This document shows positions 1 to 8,822 of a stretch of DNA of 64,000 bases, in pieces (the stretch's first letter is position 1; every line of letters begins with the position of its first letter). The position numbers and the translations under genes were made by a program. Source of the DNA: Paenibacillus pectinilyticus (lineage in GTDB: Bacteria > Bacillota > Bacilli > Paenibacillales > NBRC-103111); the NCBI RefSeq assembly GCF_001700435.1, contig NZ_LYPC01000014.1, positions 744,001-808,000 on the forward strand, in the 5' to 3' direction. The notes below the pieces were generated by a model. It was given only the letters and a program-made list of their open reading frames with translations, did not search any database and was not told where the DNA came from.

Positions 1-120
1 AAAGGAAATGTACTTACTCTTTCACCACCACTGATCATTACCGCGGAGCAGTTACATGCAGCATTCGATATTTTAGAAGCCAGTCTTGCAAAAGTTGAAC
101 ATCCACTATCGATTTCATAA
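1..120 (+). CDS. C-terminal end of a class III PLP-dependent aminotransferase-fold enzyme (partial)
   Basis: Frame 1 is open from the first base and ends in TAA at 118-120, giving 39 residues. The stretch NVLTLSPPLIITAEQL is the usual C-terminal end of class III (ornithine/GABA type) aminotransferase-fold enzymes. It lies 12 bases before phnX. In phosphonate clusters this fold is also used by the (R)-1-hydroxy-2-aminoethylphosphonate ammonia-lyase (PbfA), which would feed phosphonoacetaldehyde to PhnX, so that identity is plausible. The active site lies outside the window, so only the fold family is supported. Confidence 0.7.
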   Translation, partial: KGNVLTLSPPLIITAEQLHAAFDILEASLAKVEHPLSIS

Positions 121-132
121 GGAGGCAAATAG

Positions 133-930
133 ATGATACAAGCTGTTATTTTTGATTGGGCAGGGACGATGGTTGATTACGGGTGCTTTGCACCGCTGAA
201 TGTGTTTATGGAGGTTTTCCGCAAGCGAGAAATCGCCATCACGATCGAAGAGGCAAGAGCGCCTATGGGCCTATTGAAACGCGATCATATTCGCGCCATT
301 TTACAAACAGAGCGTGTCGTCGGTCTATGGCAGGAGCGCTATGGAAGGCTTCCAAATGAAGACGATATCGATGAGCTGTATGCGGATTTCGAGCCGATGC
401 TGCTCGCAATTGTGCATGAATATGCCGAGCCGATCCCAGGCGCCATCGATTTGACCAATCGCCTGCGTGAACGAGGCATTCGTCTCGGATCAACGACAGG
501 CTACACGGCTGAGATGATGGCGATTGTTACGAAGGAAGCTGCGAAACGTGGTTACGCACCCGACCATTTGGTCACGCCGAACGAGGTGCCAGCTGGACGT
601 CCTTACCCGTGGATGATCTACCAGAATGCGATGGCTTTGAATGTGTACCCGATGCACAACTTGGTGAAAGTCGGAGATACCACAAGTGACATTCAGGAAG
701 GCGTTAACGCAGGCGTGTGGACGGTTGGTGTGGTGAAAGGCAGCAGTGAACTCGGCATGAGTGAAGCGGAAGTGCAGATAGCTGCGCCGGACATTCTCCA
801 GAAGCGTATGGAGCTGGTGAAAGCTACATTCCTTGCACAAGGTGCACATTATATCATTGATTCCATTGGTGAATTGGATACCGTCATTGATCAAATCAAT
901 CAACGTATAGAAAGAGGAGAACGTCCATGA
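133..930 (+). CDS. phnX: Phosphonoacetaldehyde hydrolase (phosphonatase)
   Basis: This HAD-family enzyme cleaves the C-P bond of phosphonoacetaldehyde to acetaldehyde and phosphate, the second step of 2-AEP breakdown. Its 265 residues match the family length. The nucleophile motif FDWAGT has Asp8, where A-G-T replaces the usual HAD D-G-T, as is typical of phosphonatases. MGLLKRDH holds Lys49, which fits the Schiff-base lysine of the cap domain. [11 protein letters not shown] supplies the metal-binding Asp182 and Asp186. An AGGAGG site lies 7 bases before the ATG. It shares ATGA with phnW, so the two are probably translationally coupled. The role is cytoplasmic. Confidence 0.96.
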   Translation: MIQAVIFDWAGTMVDYGCFAPLNVFMEVFRKREIAITIEEARAPMGLLKRDHIRAILQTERVVGLWQERYGRLPNEDDIDELYADFEPMLLAIVHEYAEPIPGAIDLTNRLRERGIRLGSTTGYTAEMMAIVTKEAAKRGYAPDHLVTPNEVPAGRPYPWMIYQNAMALNVYPMHNLVKVGDTTSDIQEGVNAGVWTVGVVKGSSELGMSEAEVQIAAPDILQKRMELVKATFLAQGAHYIIDSIGELDTVIDQINQRIERGERP

Positions 931-2066
931 ATATGAAACTAAATGTCAATTTGAACCAACTTCCCGATAACCCGTATCTACTTTTAACACCAGGTCCACT
1001 ATCTACGAGTAAAAAAGTAAAAGCAGCCATGCTCCGTGACTGGTGCACGTGGGATCAAGATTACAACGAACTGGTTCAATCGATTCGCAGCCGACTGGTG
1101 CAAATGGCGACAAGTCATACGGATGCTTATACGACGGTATTGATGCAGGGCAGTGGTACATTCTGTGTAGAGTCCGTTATCGGGTCCGTCATCCCGCCTA
1201 GCGGCAAATTGCTGGTACTTACGAATGGAGCTTATGGCAAGCGCATTGCGCAAATGGCTGAAGTACTGGGGATTTATGCGATTGTTTTGGATTCGGGTGA
1301 GACGAAGCCAGTCAACGTGAAGCAACTCGAAGAGATCCTGAAAGTCGATGCTTCGATTACACATGTCGCCGTCGTTCATGTTGAAACGACGACAGGCATG
1401 ATCAACCCGATCGCAGACGTGGCGAAAGTGTCCAAGAAATACGGCAAAACTGTCATTGTCGATGCCATGAGCAGCTTTGGCGGCGTGCCAGTTGACGTTG
1501 AGGCACTGGACATTGATTTTCTCATCAGCAGCGCGAACAAATGCATCCAAGGGGTACCTGGTTTCGGTTTTATTATTGCGAACAAAGAAGCACTCTACAC
1601 GTGCAAGGGGCTTGCGCGCTCGCTTTCACTGGACTTGTACGACCAATGGGAAACGATGGAGCACGGCAATGGCAAATGGCGCTTCACCTCTCCAACGCAT
1701 ACGGTGCGCGCTTTTGATCAAGCGATGCAGGAGCTGGAAGAAGAAGGCGGCGTCTTGCGCAGATTCGAACGATTCACACGTAATCAACAAACGTTGGTAG
1801 CGGGAATGAAAAAGCTCGGCTTCCAAACCTTGCTGCCAGACGAATGGCAATCGCCAATTATTACCTCGTTCCTTTTCCCGGATTCTGCTGTGTTTTCTTT
1901 TGATGAGTTTTACGCGCGGATGAAGCAAGAAGGGTTCGTCATCTATCCAGGTAAAATTACAGCGGCGCCAACTTTCCGTATAGGTAATATTGGAGACGTT
2001 CATTTAGAAGACATCCACCGTTTACTGCAAGGGGTAGAAAATCAATTGTTTTGGAAAACAACTTAA
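927..2066 (+). CDS. phnW: 2-aminoethylphosphonate:pyruvate aminotransferase
   Basis: PhnW is a class V PLP aminotransferase that moves the amino group of 2-AEP to pyruvate, giving phosphonoacetaldehyde (the PhnX substrate) and alanine. The N-terminal [11 protein letters not shown] is the family hallmark, GSGTF binds the cofactor phosphate, and the PLP lysine is Lys205 in [12 protein letters not shown]. At 379 residues it is near the usual length of about 370. The ATG at 927 overlaps the phnX stop; a second ATG at 933 is possible. Together with phnX it completes the route from 2-AEP to acetaldehyde and phosphate. Confidence 0.95.
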   Translation: MNMKLNVNLNQLPDNPYLLLTPGPLSTSKKVKAAMLRDWCTWDQDYNELVQSIRSRLVQMATSHTDAYTTVLMQGSGTFCVESVIGSVIPPSGKLLVLTNGAYGKRIAQMAEVLGIYAIVLDSGETKPVNVKQLEEILKVDASITHVAVVHVETTTGMINPIADVAKVSKKYGKTVIVDAMSSFGGVPVDVEALDIDFLISSANKCIQGVPGFGFIIANKEALYTCKGLARSLSLDLYDQWETMEHGNGKWRFTSPTHTVRAFDQAMQELEEEGGVLRRFERFTRNQQTLVAGMKKLGFQTLLPDEWQSPIITSFLFPDSAVFSFDEFYARMKQEGFVIYPGKITAAPTFRIGNIGDVHLEDIHRLLQGVENQLFWKTT

Positions 2067-2085
2067 AAACAACTAAATAAAATTA

Positions 2086-2139
2086 AAAACAATATCTTAA
2101 CTTGTATTTAACACTGTTTTTACAAAACTGCTTTATAGT
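2086..2139 (+). promoter_or_regulatory. Putative PhoP-box promoter of the 2-AEP transporter lipoprotein gene
   Basis: Hexamers repeat every 11 bases: AAAACA (2086-2091, weak), TTAACT (2097-2102), TTAACA (2108-2113) and TTTACA (2119-2124), each separated by 5 bases. This matches the Bacillus PhoP recognition pattern TT(A/T/C)A(C/T)A with spacers near 5. A TATAGT -10 (2134-2139) begins 9 bases after the last box and there is no ordinary -35, so the boxes sit at about -22 to -60 as at known PhoP-activated promoters. The start codon follows at 2201. Regulation by PhoP is inferred. Confidence 0.72.
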
Positions 2140-2200
2140 AAAGGTATCAGGATGAACACATCCGGTTAATAGAAAGCCAAAGGGAGAGGAATTTGAAACG

Positions 2201-3313
2201 ATGAAAAAATCTTTCGTAAGTGCAGCAGCAGTGATGAGCGTTGTATTTCTTTTAACAGCATGCGGCGGTAAGGCGACTAGTACAGACACAGTGAAAACAG
2301 GTGCTTCGGCAAGTCCAGCGTCAAGTGCAAGCTCAGCAACAAATGTGGATACAACAAGTAAAGATTTGACTGTGTACACAGCACTAGAAGACGATCAAAT
2401 CAAAACGTACCTTACCACCTTTAAAGCCAAATATCCGGATGTGAAAGTGAATATTGTTCGTGATTCCACGGGTATCGTAACAGCCAAGCTGCTCGCAGAG
2501 AAGGATAGCCCGCAAGCAGATGTTATATGGGGGCTTGCAGCAACAAGCTTGTTAGTACTGGATCAGAACACAATGTTGGAGCCCTACTCACCAAAAGGTG
2601 TAGATCGGATCCTTCCTGACTTCAAAGATAAAAATGCTACAACCCACTGGGTGGGGATTGATGCTTGGGAAACAGCTTTTATCGTGAATAAAGTGGAAAT
2701 GGAAAAGCGCAAGCTGGCGATTCCACAATCCTATGAAGATTTAATTAAACCGGAATACAAAGGCCTCATCACGATGCCGAATCCTTCTGCTTCAGGGACA
2801 GGCTTCCTGACCGTATCTGGTCTGCTTCAACTGAAAGGCAAGGATCAAGCATGGGATTACTTAAACAAGCTGAACGATAACATTGCGATGTACACGCTCT
2901 CTGGTTCTAAACCAGCCAAGTCGGCAGGTACAGGCGAATATCCAATTGGTATTTCGTTCGGTTACCGTGGTATTCAAGAGAAGAAAACCGGATCACCTGT
3001 TGAAGTAGTATTCCCAAAAGAAGGCTCTGGTTGGGATGTTGAAGCCAATGCGCTTATGAAAAAGAAAACGATCAAGCAAGTAGCGAAAGACTTCCTGGAT
3101 TGGGCAATTACCGATGATGTAATGAAAGAATACAACAAAAACTACGCGATTTTGGCAATCAAAACGGATTCAACGAAAATTCCAGACGGTTATTCCGTTG
3201 ATCCAGTGAAGCAGTTGATCAAAAACGATTTGAACGATGCGGCTAAAAACCGTGAAAGTGTGCTGGCTGAGTGGGATAAGCGCTTCAACGCCAAAAGCGA
3301 ACCGAAAAAATAG
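2201..3313 (+). CDS. 2-AEP ABC transporter substrate-binding lipoprotein (PhnS2-like)
   Basis: A 370-residue solute-binding lipoprotein. The signal peptide ends in the lipobox LLTAC with Cys21, followed by a Ser/Ala-rich linker to about residue 50. The body ([20 protein letters not shown], then [15 protein letters not shown]) belongs to the iron/phosphonate-type binding family used by PhnS2-class 2-AEP transporters. It would sit on the outer face of the membrane and deliver phosphonate to the ATPase (5221) and fused permease (6243). Its own PhoP-like promoter lies upstream and a terminator-like hairpin just downstream. 2-AEP as substrate is inferred from neighbouring phnX and phnW. Confidence 0.85.
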   Translation: MKKSFVSAAAVMSVVFLLTACGGKATSTDTVKTGASASPASSASSATNVDTTSKDLTVYTALEDDQIKTYLTTFKAKYPDVKVNIVRDSTGIVTAKLLAEKDSPQADVIWGLAATSLLVLDQNTMLEPYSPKGVDRILPDFKDKNATTHWVGIDAWETAFIVNKVEMEKRKLAIPQSYEDLIKPEYKGLITMPNPSASGTGFLTVSGLLQLKGKDQAWDYLNKLNDNIAMYTLSGSKPAKSAGTGEYPIGISFGYRGIQEKKTGSPVEVVFPKEGSGWDVEANALMKKKTIKQVAKDFLDWAITDDVMKEYNKNYAILAIKTDSTKIPDGYSVDPVKQLIKNDLNDAAKNRESVLAEWDKRFNAKSEPKK

Positions 3314-3326
3314 AGGTGAAAAGAAT

Positions 3327-3375
3327 AAAATGGCTGACTGCGAATCGAGCTTTGCAGCCAGCTGTTTTATTTTTA
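3327..3375 (+). terminator. Rho-independent terminator (probably partial) after the 2-AEP binding-protein gene
   Basis: A stem of about 15 pairs with one mismatch and two wobbles (arms near 3327-3341 and 3355-3369) is followed by TTTTATTTTTAT. It lies between the binding-protein gene and the chemoreceptor gene and could keep the binding protein in excess over the downstream products. Confidence 0.6.
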
Positions 3376-3391
3376 TCGGAGGATGTGACGA

Positions 3392-5107
3392 ATGAATTGG
3401 ATCAGGCATATGAAAATAGGCAATAAAATTTTGTTATTAAATGTATTGGCGGTCTTATTTCTCATCGTACTGACGATTACCAACTATTTTTTTCTGCGGG
3501 ATATGAACCGAATGGCAGACCAGCAGTACCAGGACGATTATTTGCCGACAACATGGATTGCGAAATTGGAAAGTAATGTACATACGATGAATGATCGACT
3601 GCTGGAGCATACGCTAAGTCCTGATCCACATTACCGTGAGGTACTGGATAATGAAATTGGCAAAATACGAGAGCGTACCCATCAACTTTTGACCCAATAC
3701 GAAGCTACTGTGCAGGACGATCCTGTGAATGAACTTTGGATATCGAAGTTGAAAGAATCCATGCTCACGTACGAAGAGGACCAGAATAAAGTGAAGAGCT
3801 TATCGGTGTCTGGCCAAGAAAAAGAAGCGTACGCATACTACAAAATGCATATCAAAAGCACTATGGAGGATATGAGCTCTTATATCGATAGCTTACAGAA
3901 AGACCGATTGGAAACATCGAGCGCTTTGAATACAGAACGGACCCAGTTATACACGCGATTGATTTGGATTCTCATCCTTTCTTCTCTAGTAGCTATTGCT
4001 GTTTTCTATGTCGTTGGCCGATGGATATCAGCATTAATCGTAAGACCGTTACACCTCATGCAGGTTCTTATGGCTAAAGCAGAGTCGGGCGAACTCACGT
4101 TGCACGAAGCAACTGTTGCGAACGATGAAGTCGGCATGCTGCACCGTTCCTTTCAATCCATGACGGGAAGTTTGCGGACATTGATTGGGCATGTGCAGCA
4201 GAGTGCCTTGCAACTTACACAACAAGCGGAGCAATTCTCACAACATGCGGAGCAAAGCAAGCTTGCGGCCGAAAGTATCGCGATCTCCACTGACACGCTT
4301 TCCCAAGGTATCCAAGTGCAGGTGGAAAGTGTAACGGAGGCTTTGCACACGATGCAAGGCATGAAGCAAGAGCTTGGTTCGATTCATGTGAACAGCCATC
4401 AGATGGCGCTGCTTGCGGATACAGCTTCACAATCCTCGCAGAGCGGCATGAGCTCGGTGGAGGAAATGAAGGAGCGGATTGAACTGATTTGCGCTAAGGT
4501 TTCCTCCGCTGGAGACGTGGTGGATGAGCTTCGTGCAAGCTGCAACCAAATCAACACAATCACAAGTGCTATCGCGGACATTGCGGAACAAACCAATCTT
4601 CTTGCCCTGAATGCGGCAATTGAAGCAGCACGGGCCGGTGATGCAGGCAGAGGATTTAGTGTCGTCGCCGAGGAAGTGCGTAAGCTGTCGTCGCAGACGA
4701 ATCATGCCGCGAAACAGATTGTTGTTTTACTCAGAGAGATTGGGAATAAAGCGGAGGATGTTGACGTCACGATGAAGCAGGGCGTTAAGCTGACCCATGA
4801 TGGCGTCCAAGCTTCCAATGAAGTGGGAGACGCTTTGCTGAGTATTCAGACTGCTTTTTCTAGTGTTTCCTTGAAAGTGCGGGAGGTTAGCACTTCTATC
4901 GCCCAAGTTACAGAGCGAAGCGATCGCGTTGTGACCTCTATGATGGAAATAACGACAGCGGCGAACCAAGGGGCTTCTTCCAGTCAGGATACGGCTTCAG
5001 CGAATGAAGAACAGCTCGCCATGATGGAAGAAATATCGCTGTCTTCGCGGAGCCTTCATGGGATGGCCGCGGAGCTGCAGCAAGCATTAATTGGTTTTAC
5101 GGTGTGA
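3392..5107 (+). CDS. Methyl-accepting chemotaxis protein within the 2-AEP gene cluster
   Basis: This is a 571-residue transmembrane chemoreceptor. The layout is TM1 (about 12-34), a four-helix-bundle type extracellular sensor (about 35-185), TM2 (about 188-210, rich in I/L/V), HAMP (about 211-263) and a cytoplasmic signalling coil. The coil has the conserved CheA/CheW-binding hairpin tip [19 protein letters not shown] near 398-420. GGAGG precedes the ATG. It should control flagellar rotation through CheA/CheW encoded elsewhere. Its place between binding protein and ATPase suggests it responds to 2-AEP, another phosphonate, or the loaded binding protein. No C-terminal CheR-tethering pentapeptide is seen. 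Confidence 0.93.
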   Translation: MNWIRHMKIGNKILLLNVLAVLFLIVLTITNYFFLRDMNRMADQQYQDDYLPTTWIAKLESNVHTMNDRLLEHTLSPDPHYREVLDNEIGKIRERTHQLLTQYEATVQDDPVNELWISKLKESMLTYEEDQNKVKSLSVSGQEKEAYAYYKMHIKSTMEDMSSYIDSLQKDRLETSSALNTERTQLYTRLIWILILSSLVAIAVFYVVGRWISALIVRPLHLMQVLMAKAESGELTLHEATVANDEVGMLHRSFQSMTGSLRTLIGHVQQSALQLTQQAEQFSQHAEQSKLAAESIAISTDTLSQGIQVQVESVTEALHTMQGMKQELGSIHVNSHQMALLADTASQSSQSGMSSVEEMKERIELICAKVSSAGDVVDELRASCNQINTITSAIADIAEQTNLLALNAAIEAARAGDAGRGFSVVAEEVRKLSSQTNHAAKQIVVLLREIGNKAEDVDVTMKQGVKLTHDGVQASNEVGDALLSIQTAFSSVSLKVREVSTSIAQVTERSDRVVTSMMEITTAANQGASSSQDTASANEEQLAMMEEISLSSRSLHGMAAELQQALIGFTV

Positions 5108-5137
5108 AGCGAGTGGAAAACCAACGTAAACCAACAA

Positions 5138-5191
5138 ATTACACAAAACATGCTTTCGTTTAACAAAGCGTTGACACTTTCGAATTATACT
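5138..5191 (+). promoter_or_regulatory. Putative PhoP-box promoter of the 2-AEP ATPase-permease genes
   Basis: Boxes fall on an 11-base grid: ATTACA (5138-5143), a degenerate slot (5149-5154), TTAACA (5160-5165) and TTGACA (5171-5176). A TATACT -10 (5186-5191) starts 9 bases after the last box, the same geometry as the promoter at 2086-2139. Read as an ordinary sigma-A promoter, TTGACA would lack a -10 at 17 bases that is nearly as good. PhoP control is inferred. Confidence 0.62.
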
Positions 5192-5220
5192 TAAGTTATC
5201 CAGAAATGAGGAGGACAATG

Positions 5221-6243
5221 ATGTCACAAGCGTACCTGTCCATACAAAATATCCATAAGACATTCGGCTCTTTCACGGCGTTGAAAGAGATTAACATTGA
5301 TATTCAAAAGAATGAATTCATTTGCTTGCTCGGCCCAAGTGGCTGCGGAAAGACGACACTACTTCGTATTATCGCAGGTCTTGAGAAACCAACACATGGC
5401 CGCATTACGGTCGGGGGCAAAGATATTACGACACTTCCTCCAGCCAAAAGAAACTTCGGCATGGTGTTTCAATCCTATGCGTTGTTTCCGAATCTGACGG
5501 CTTATCAGAATGTTGCCTATGGGCTGCAAGGTAGACATTTCTCGAAGAAAGAAATCGACGAGAAAGTCAGAGAAGTGCTGTCCCTTGTAGATTTGACGCA
5601 CATTCACGATCGTTATCCGTCCCAATTGTCTGGCGGTCAGCAACAGCGGATTGCCCTCGCTCGGGCGATTGTACTTTCGCCAGATTTCCTACTTCTGGAT
5701 GAGCCATTATCTGCTTTGGATGCGAAGGTGCGTGTGAAGCTGCGCGAGCAAATCTGCGATCTGCAAGAGAAGCTGGGCATTACGACGGTGATGGTGACGC
5801 ATGATCAGGAAGAAGCCCTCACGATGGCAGATCGTATTGTCGTCATGAAGAACGCCGAAGTCATGCAGATCGGGTCGCCAGAGCAAGTCTATGACGAACC
5901 GAACTCGCCATTTGTAGCCGATTTTATCGGTTCTATTAACTTTTTGGGTGAAAATCAAACGAAAATCGCGGTAAGGCCGGAACATATTCGTATCTCCGCT
6001 CCTGGGTCGATGCAGGGGATTCCAGCTATCGTGAAACATATTGAATTCAGAGGCGCTTTCTACCGCTTACTCTTACAACCAGCTGGTCACCATGGCGGTC
6101 AACATGATTGGGAACTGCTCACGATTGACGTATCCGCGCATGTTTCACAGCATCTGAAACTGACTAAGCATGCGGAGGTAACGATCGAGTTTCCAGAGGA
6201 GAAACTAATTAATTTCAGTGAGGAAGCTGTGGTGAATCTGTAA
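5221..6243 (+). CDS. 2-AEP ABC transporter ATP-binding protein (PhnT2-like)
   Basis: This is a cytoplasmic ABC ATPase of the spermidine/iron/phosphonate type. Walker A is GPSGCGKTT (38-46), the signature LSGGQ is at 136-140, and Walker B LLLDEP has Asp160 and Glu161. A short TOBE-like region follows residue 235 (AVRPEHIRIS). AGGAGG at 5209-5214 places the start at ATG 5221, 6 bases downstream. An in-frame ATG at 5206 would put the ribosome site inside the gene, and ATG 5218 is too close. The stop overlaps the permease start by one base, so the two are translationally coupled and very likely partners. Confidence 0.9.
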   Translation: MSQAYLSIQNIHKTFGSFTALKEINIDIQKNEFICLLGPSGCGKTTLLRIIAGLEKPTHGRITVGGKDITTLPPAKRNFGMVFQSYALFPNLTAYQNVAYGLQGRHFSKKEIDEKVREVLSLVDLTHIHDRYPSQLSGGQQQRIALARAIVLSPDFLLLDEPLSALDAKVRVKLREQICDLQEKLGITTVMVTHDQEEALTMADRIVVMKNAEVMQIGSPEQVYDEPNSPFVADFIGSINFLGENQTKIAVRPEHIRISAPGSMQGIPAIVKHIEFRGAFYRLLLQPAGHHGGQHDWELLTIDVSAHVSQHLKLTKHAEVTIEFPEEKLINFSEEAVVNL

Positions 6244-7964
6244 TGCAGAAGCAAGCCGTCATCATGAATACCACTCCGCGTCGCAATTGGAGCGAGCTGT
6301 TTTCCTTACAAAACCTACTGATCGTTGTGCTTGTTGTTACCCTTTCCATCAGTACGTTAATTCCACTTCTCTTGTTGTTTAGCAAGGCATTTCTCAATAA
6401 AGAAGCGGAATTCATTGGTTTGAAAAATTTTATTACCTATTTCTCCACGCCTGCCTTGGCACGGTCACTGGCGAATACAGTGTGGGTATCGGTCTTGTCC
6501 ACAACGATCGCTGTCGTACTCGCATTCCTTTATGCGTATGGGATTAGCAGAGCTGCGATTCGTGGTAAAAGCTTTCTACACTACATCGCGTTGTTACCGC
6601 TCTTCGAACCAACGATGATGCATGGGATAGCCTTAACTTACCTGTTTGGTAATCAGGGGCTAGTTAGCACCGGATTCTTCGGATTGCTCCCGGAAATGCG
6701 TATTCCGATATATGGACCTATCGGGATTGTGATCTCGGAAGTCATTTACTTATTCCCGCAAGCATTTCTCATTTTTATCACGGCTTTATCGATTACGGAT
6801 CAGCGGCTGTATGAGGCTGCAGAGTCCCTAGGCGCGAGTAAGTTCAAGTCCTTTATGAGTGTTACCTTGCCATCCGTTAAATACGGTTTGATCAGTGCAA
6901 TTTTTGTCTGTTTTACGGCAAGCTTTACGGATTTCGGTGCGCCACAAGCGATTGGCGGCAAATTTAATGTACTGGCTACCGATATTTACAAGCAAGTGAT
7001 CGGTCAGCAGAACATGTCGATGGGGGCAACGGTAGGCATTCTGCTAACGATTCCGGCATTTATCGCATTTGCAGTTGATCGGTTCGTGGATCGGAAGCAG
7101 CGCGCGATGACTTCCTCGAAGTCAACGCCGTATCAGATTCCAGAGGGGAAATGGCGTGACCGATTGTACCGTGTATTTTGCTGGATGATGACGATCGCCA
7201 TTCTGATCCCGCTGTGTACGATTTTGTTCGCTTCCCTTATCAAGGTGTGGCCTTACAATATCAGCTTTAGTATGAAGCATTATAATTTTTCGACCGTTGC
7301 CGGCTCAGGTCTGGACCCTTTTTGGAACAGCTTAAAGGTATCGGGCCTCACAGCGATTGTCGGTACGATCGTGACGTTCGTTTTTGCCTATTTGATTGAG
7401 AAAACCAGGTACTTAAAAGGGCTGCGACAAGTTGGTTATTTCTTATCCATTCTGCCGCTTGCACTGCCGGGTATGGTTATTGGACTAGCTTATATTTTCT
7501 TTTTCAACGATCCTGCCAATCCTCTGAATTGGATATATGGAACCATGGCGATTATTGTGCTGGCGAATATCACCCATTTCTATGCAGTACCGTTCATCAC
7601 AGCGACGACAGCGCTCAAAAAGTTAGATAAAGAATTCGAACTTGTTTCCGAATCGATGCGGGTACCCTTTTACAAAACATTTCTGAGAGTCACCGTTCCG
7701 ATGTGCTTGCCATCCATTGTGGAGATCGCGATGTTCTTCTTTGTCAACTCGATGGTGACCGTTTCAGCAGTTGTGTTTCTGCGTTCTGCTGATATGAACT
7801 TGGCTGCGGTGGCGTTGGTGAATATGGAAGACGCTGGTGATGTTGCGGCCGCGGCTGCAATGTCGATGCTGATTGTGCTGACGAATATTGTGATTCGTTT
7901 TGCGTACGAGCTTGTGCTTAAGAAAGTGAAGAGAAGAACGGCAGCTTGGCAAAATCACAAGTAA
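6243..7964 (+). CDS. 2-AEP ABC transporter permease, fused two-domain (PhnU2-like)
   Basis: A 573-residue membrane protein with two copies of the binding-protein-dependent permease domain in one chain (about 60-275 and 345-565) and roughly 12 membrane helices. Each half carries an EAA-type ATPase-contact loop: EAAESLGASKFKSF in the first, and a weaker SESMRVPFYKTF in the second. Fused permeases of this size are typical of PhnU2-class phosphonate and iron importers. The ATG overlaps the ATPase stop; ATG 6264 is an alternative. With the lipoprotein at 2201 and the ATPase at 5221 the transporter is complete. Confidence 0.9.
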   Translation: MQKQAVIMNTTPRRNWSELFSLQNLLIVVLVVTLSISTLIPLLLLFSKAFLNKEAEFIGLKNFITYFSTPALARSLANTVWVSVLSTTIAVVLAFLYAYGISRAAIRGKSFLHYIALLPLFEPTMMHGIALTYLFGNQGLVSTGFFGLLPEMRIPIYGPIGIVISEVIYLFPQAFLIFITALSITDQRLYEAAESLGASKFKSFMSVTLPSVKYGLISAIFVCFTASFTDFGAPQAIGGKFNVLATDIYKQVIGQQNMSMGATVGILLTIPAFIAFAVDRFVDRKQRAMTSSKSTPYQIPEGKWRDRLYRVFCWMMTIAILIPLCTILFASLIKVWPYNISFSMKHYNFSTVAGSGLDPFWNSLKVSGLTAIVGTIVTFVFAYLIEKTRYLKGLRQVGYFLSILPLALPGMVIGLAYIFFFNDPANPLNWIYGTMAIIVLANITHFYAVPFITATTALKKLDKEFELVSESMRVPFYKTFLRVTVPMCLPSIVEIAMFFFVNSMVTVSAVVFLRSADMNLAAVALVNMEDAGDVAAAAAMSMLIVLTNIVIRFAYELVLKKVKRRTAAWQNHK

Positions 7965-8013
7965 AACCATATAATTACACTACAACGCAATAATAAATCG
8001 GGGGTTGCATGAC

Positions 8014-8799
8014 ATGTCATTGATTGGTGAAGAGCGCAAGGATTATATCCTTAACCAGCTGAATCTGGAAGGCAAAGTCAAGACGAATGAATTGGTCGAG
8101 AGTCTCGGTGTGTCTTCGGAGTCGATTCGCCGCTATTTAGAGGAGCTGGAGGAAGAGAACAAGCTTAAGCGGGTGTACGGCGGTGCGGTCAAAATCAACC
8201 TTTCGCGTGAAGAACCCTCGCAATTAAAGCGCGAAGTGCTGTACGCCGAGGAGAAACGTATCATTGGCCGAGCAGCGGCGACGCTAGTTGAAGACAATGA
8301 TGTTATTTTCATCGATGATGGCACGACGACGCTCCATATGATTGATTATCTTTTGAACAAAAAAAATATTACCGTATTGACGAATTCCGTACCTGCTCTG
8401 TATTTACTGATCGATTATAAAAATAAAGAGCTATTCTCTGGCGATATTTTCTTTATCGGCGGCAAAGTAAGTTCTGTGCAATCTCGTGTGACAGGATCCT
8501 TAGCCGAAAAAATGCTAGAAAATTTCTACGCCGACAAAGCCTTCATCTCCATAGACGGGATCATGATCGACAAAGGCATCACCGGTTTTGACGAGGAACG
8601 CGGTCAATTAGCCCAAAAAATGATGGAACACGCGAAGCACATCATTGTCGCAACAGATCACTCCAAAATTGGACTCGTCCAATTTTATAAAATGGCTGAT
8701 CTGAAAGACGTAGATATTATCGTCAGTGATGTCCCCGCGCCTAAGGAATGGGAAGAATATTTGGTGAAAAAAGATGTGACATGGGTAGCGGCTACTTAA
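8014..8799 (+). CDS. DeoR/GlpR-family transcriptional regulator
   Basis: The 261 residues show an N-terminal winged helix-turn-helix (about 8-58; KTNELVESLGVSSESIRRYL is the recognition region). A DeoRC-type sensor domain follows, with the phosphosugar-isomerase-like motif FIDDGTTTLHM and later LTNSVPALYLL. The family usually represses genes and binds phosphorylated metabolites. ATG 8014, nine bases after GGGGG, is preferred; an in-frame TTG at 8005 directly abuts that site. Lying last in the phosphonate cluster, it may control it or a linked pathway. The ligand is unknown. Confidence 0.85.
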   Translation: MSLIGEERKDYILNQLNLEGKVKTNELVESLGVSSESIRRYLEELEEENKLKRVYGGAVKINLSREEPSQLKREVLYAEEKRIIGRAAATLVEDNDVIFIDDGTTTLHMIDYLLNKKNITVLTNSVPALYLLIDYKNKELFSGDIFFIGGKVSSVQSRVTGSLAEKMLENFYADKAFISIDGIMIDKGITGFDEERGQLAQKMMEHAKHIIVATDHSKIGLVQFYKMADLKDVDIIVSDVPAPKEWEEYLVKKDVTWVAAT

Positions 8800-8822
8800 G
8801 GTTAAATGATTGAATTCGATAA

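Noticed and set aside
5206-5220. Upstream ATG starts (5206, 5218) for the phosphonate ATPase
   Set aside because: They place AGGAGG inside or right against the coding start; ATG 5221 has normal spacing.
7973-7993. ATTACA with AATAAT nine bases later before the DeoR gene
   Set aside because: Only one box and a poor -10; the 11-base periodicity seen at the other PhoP-like promoters is missing.
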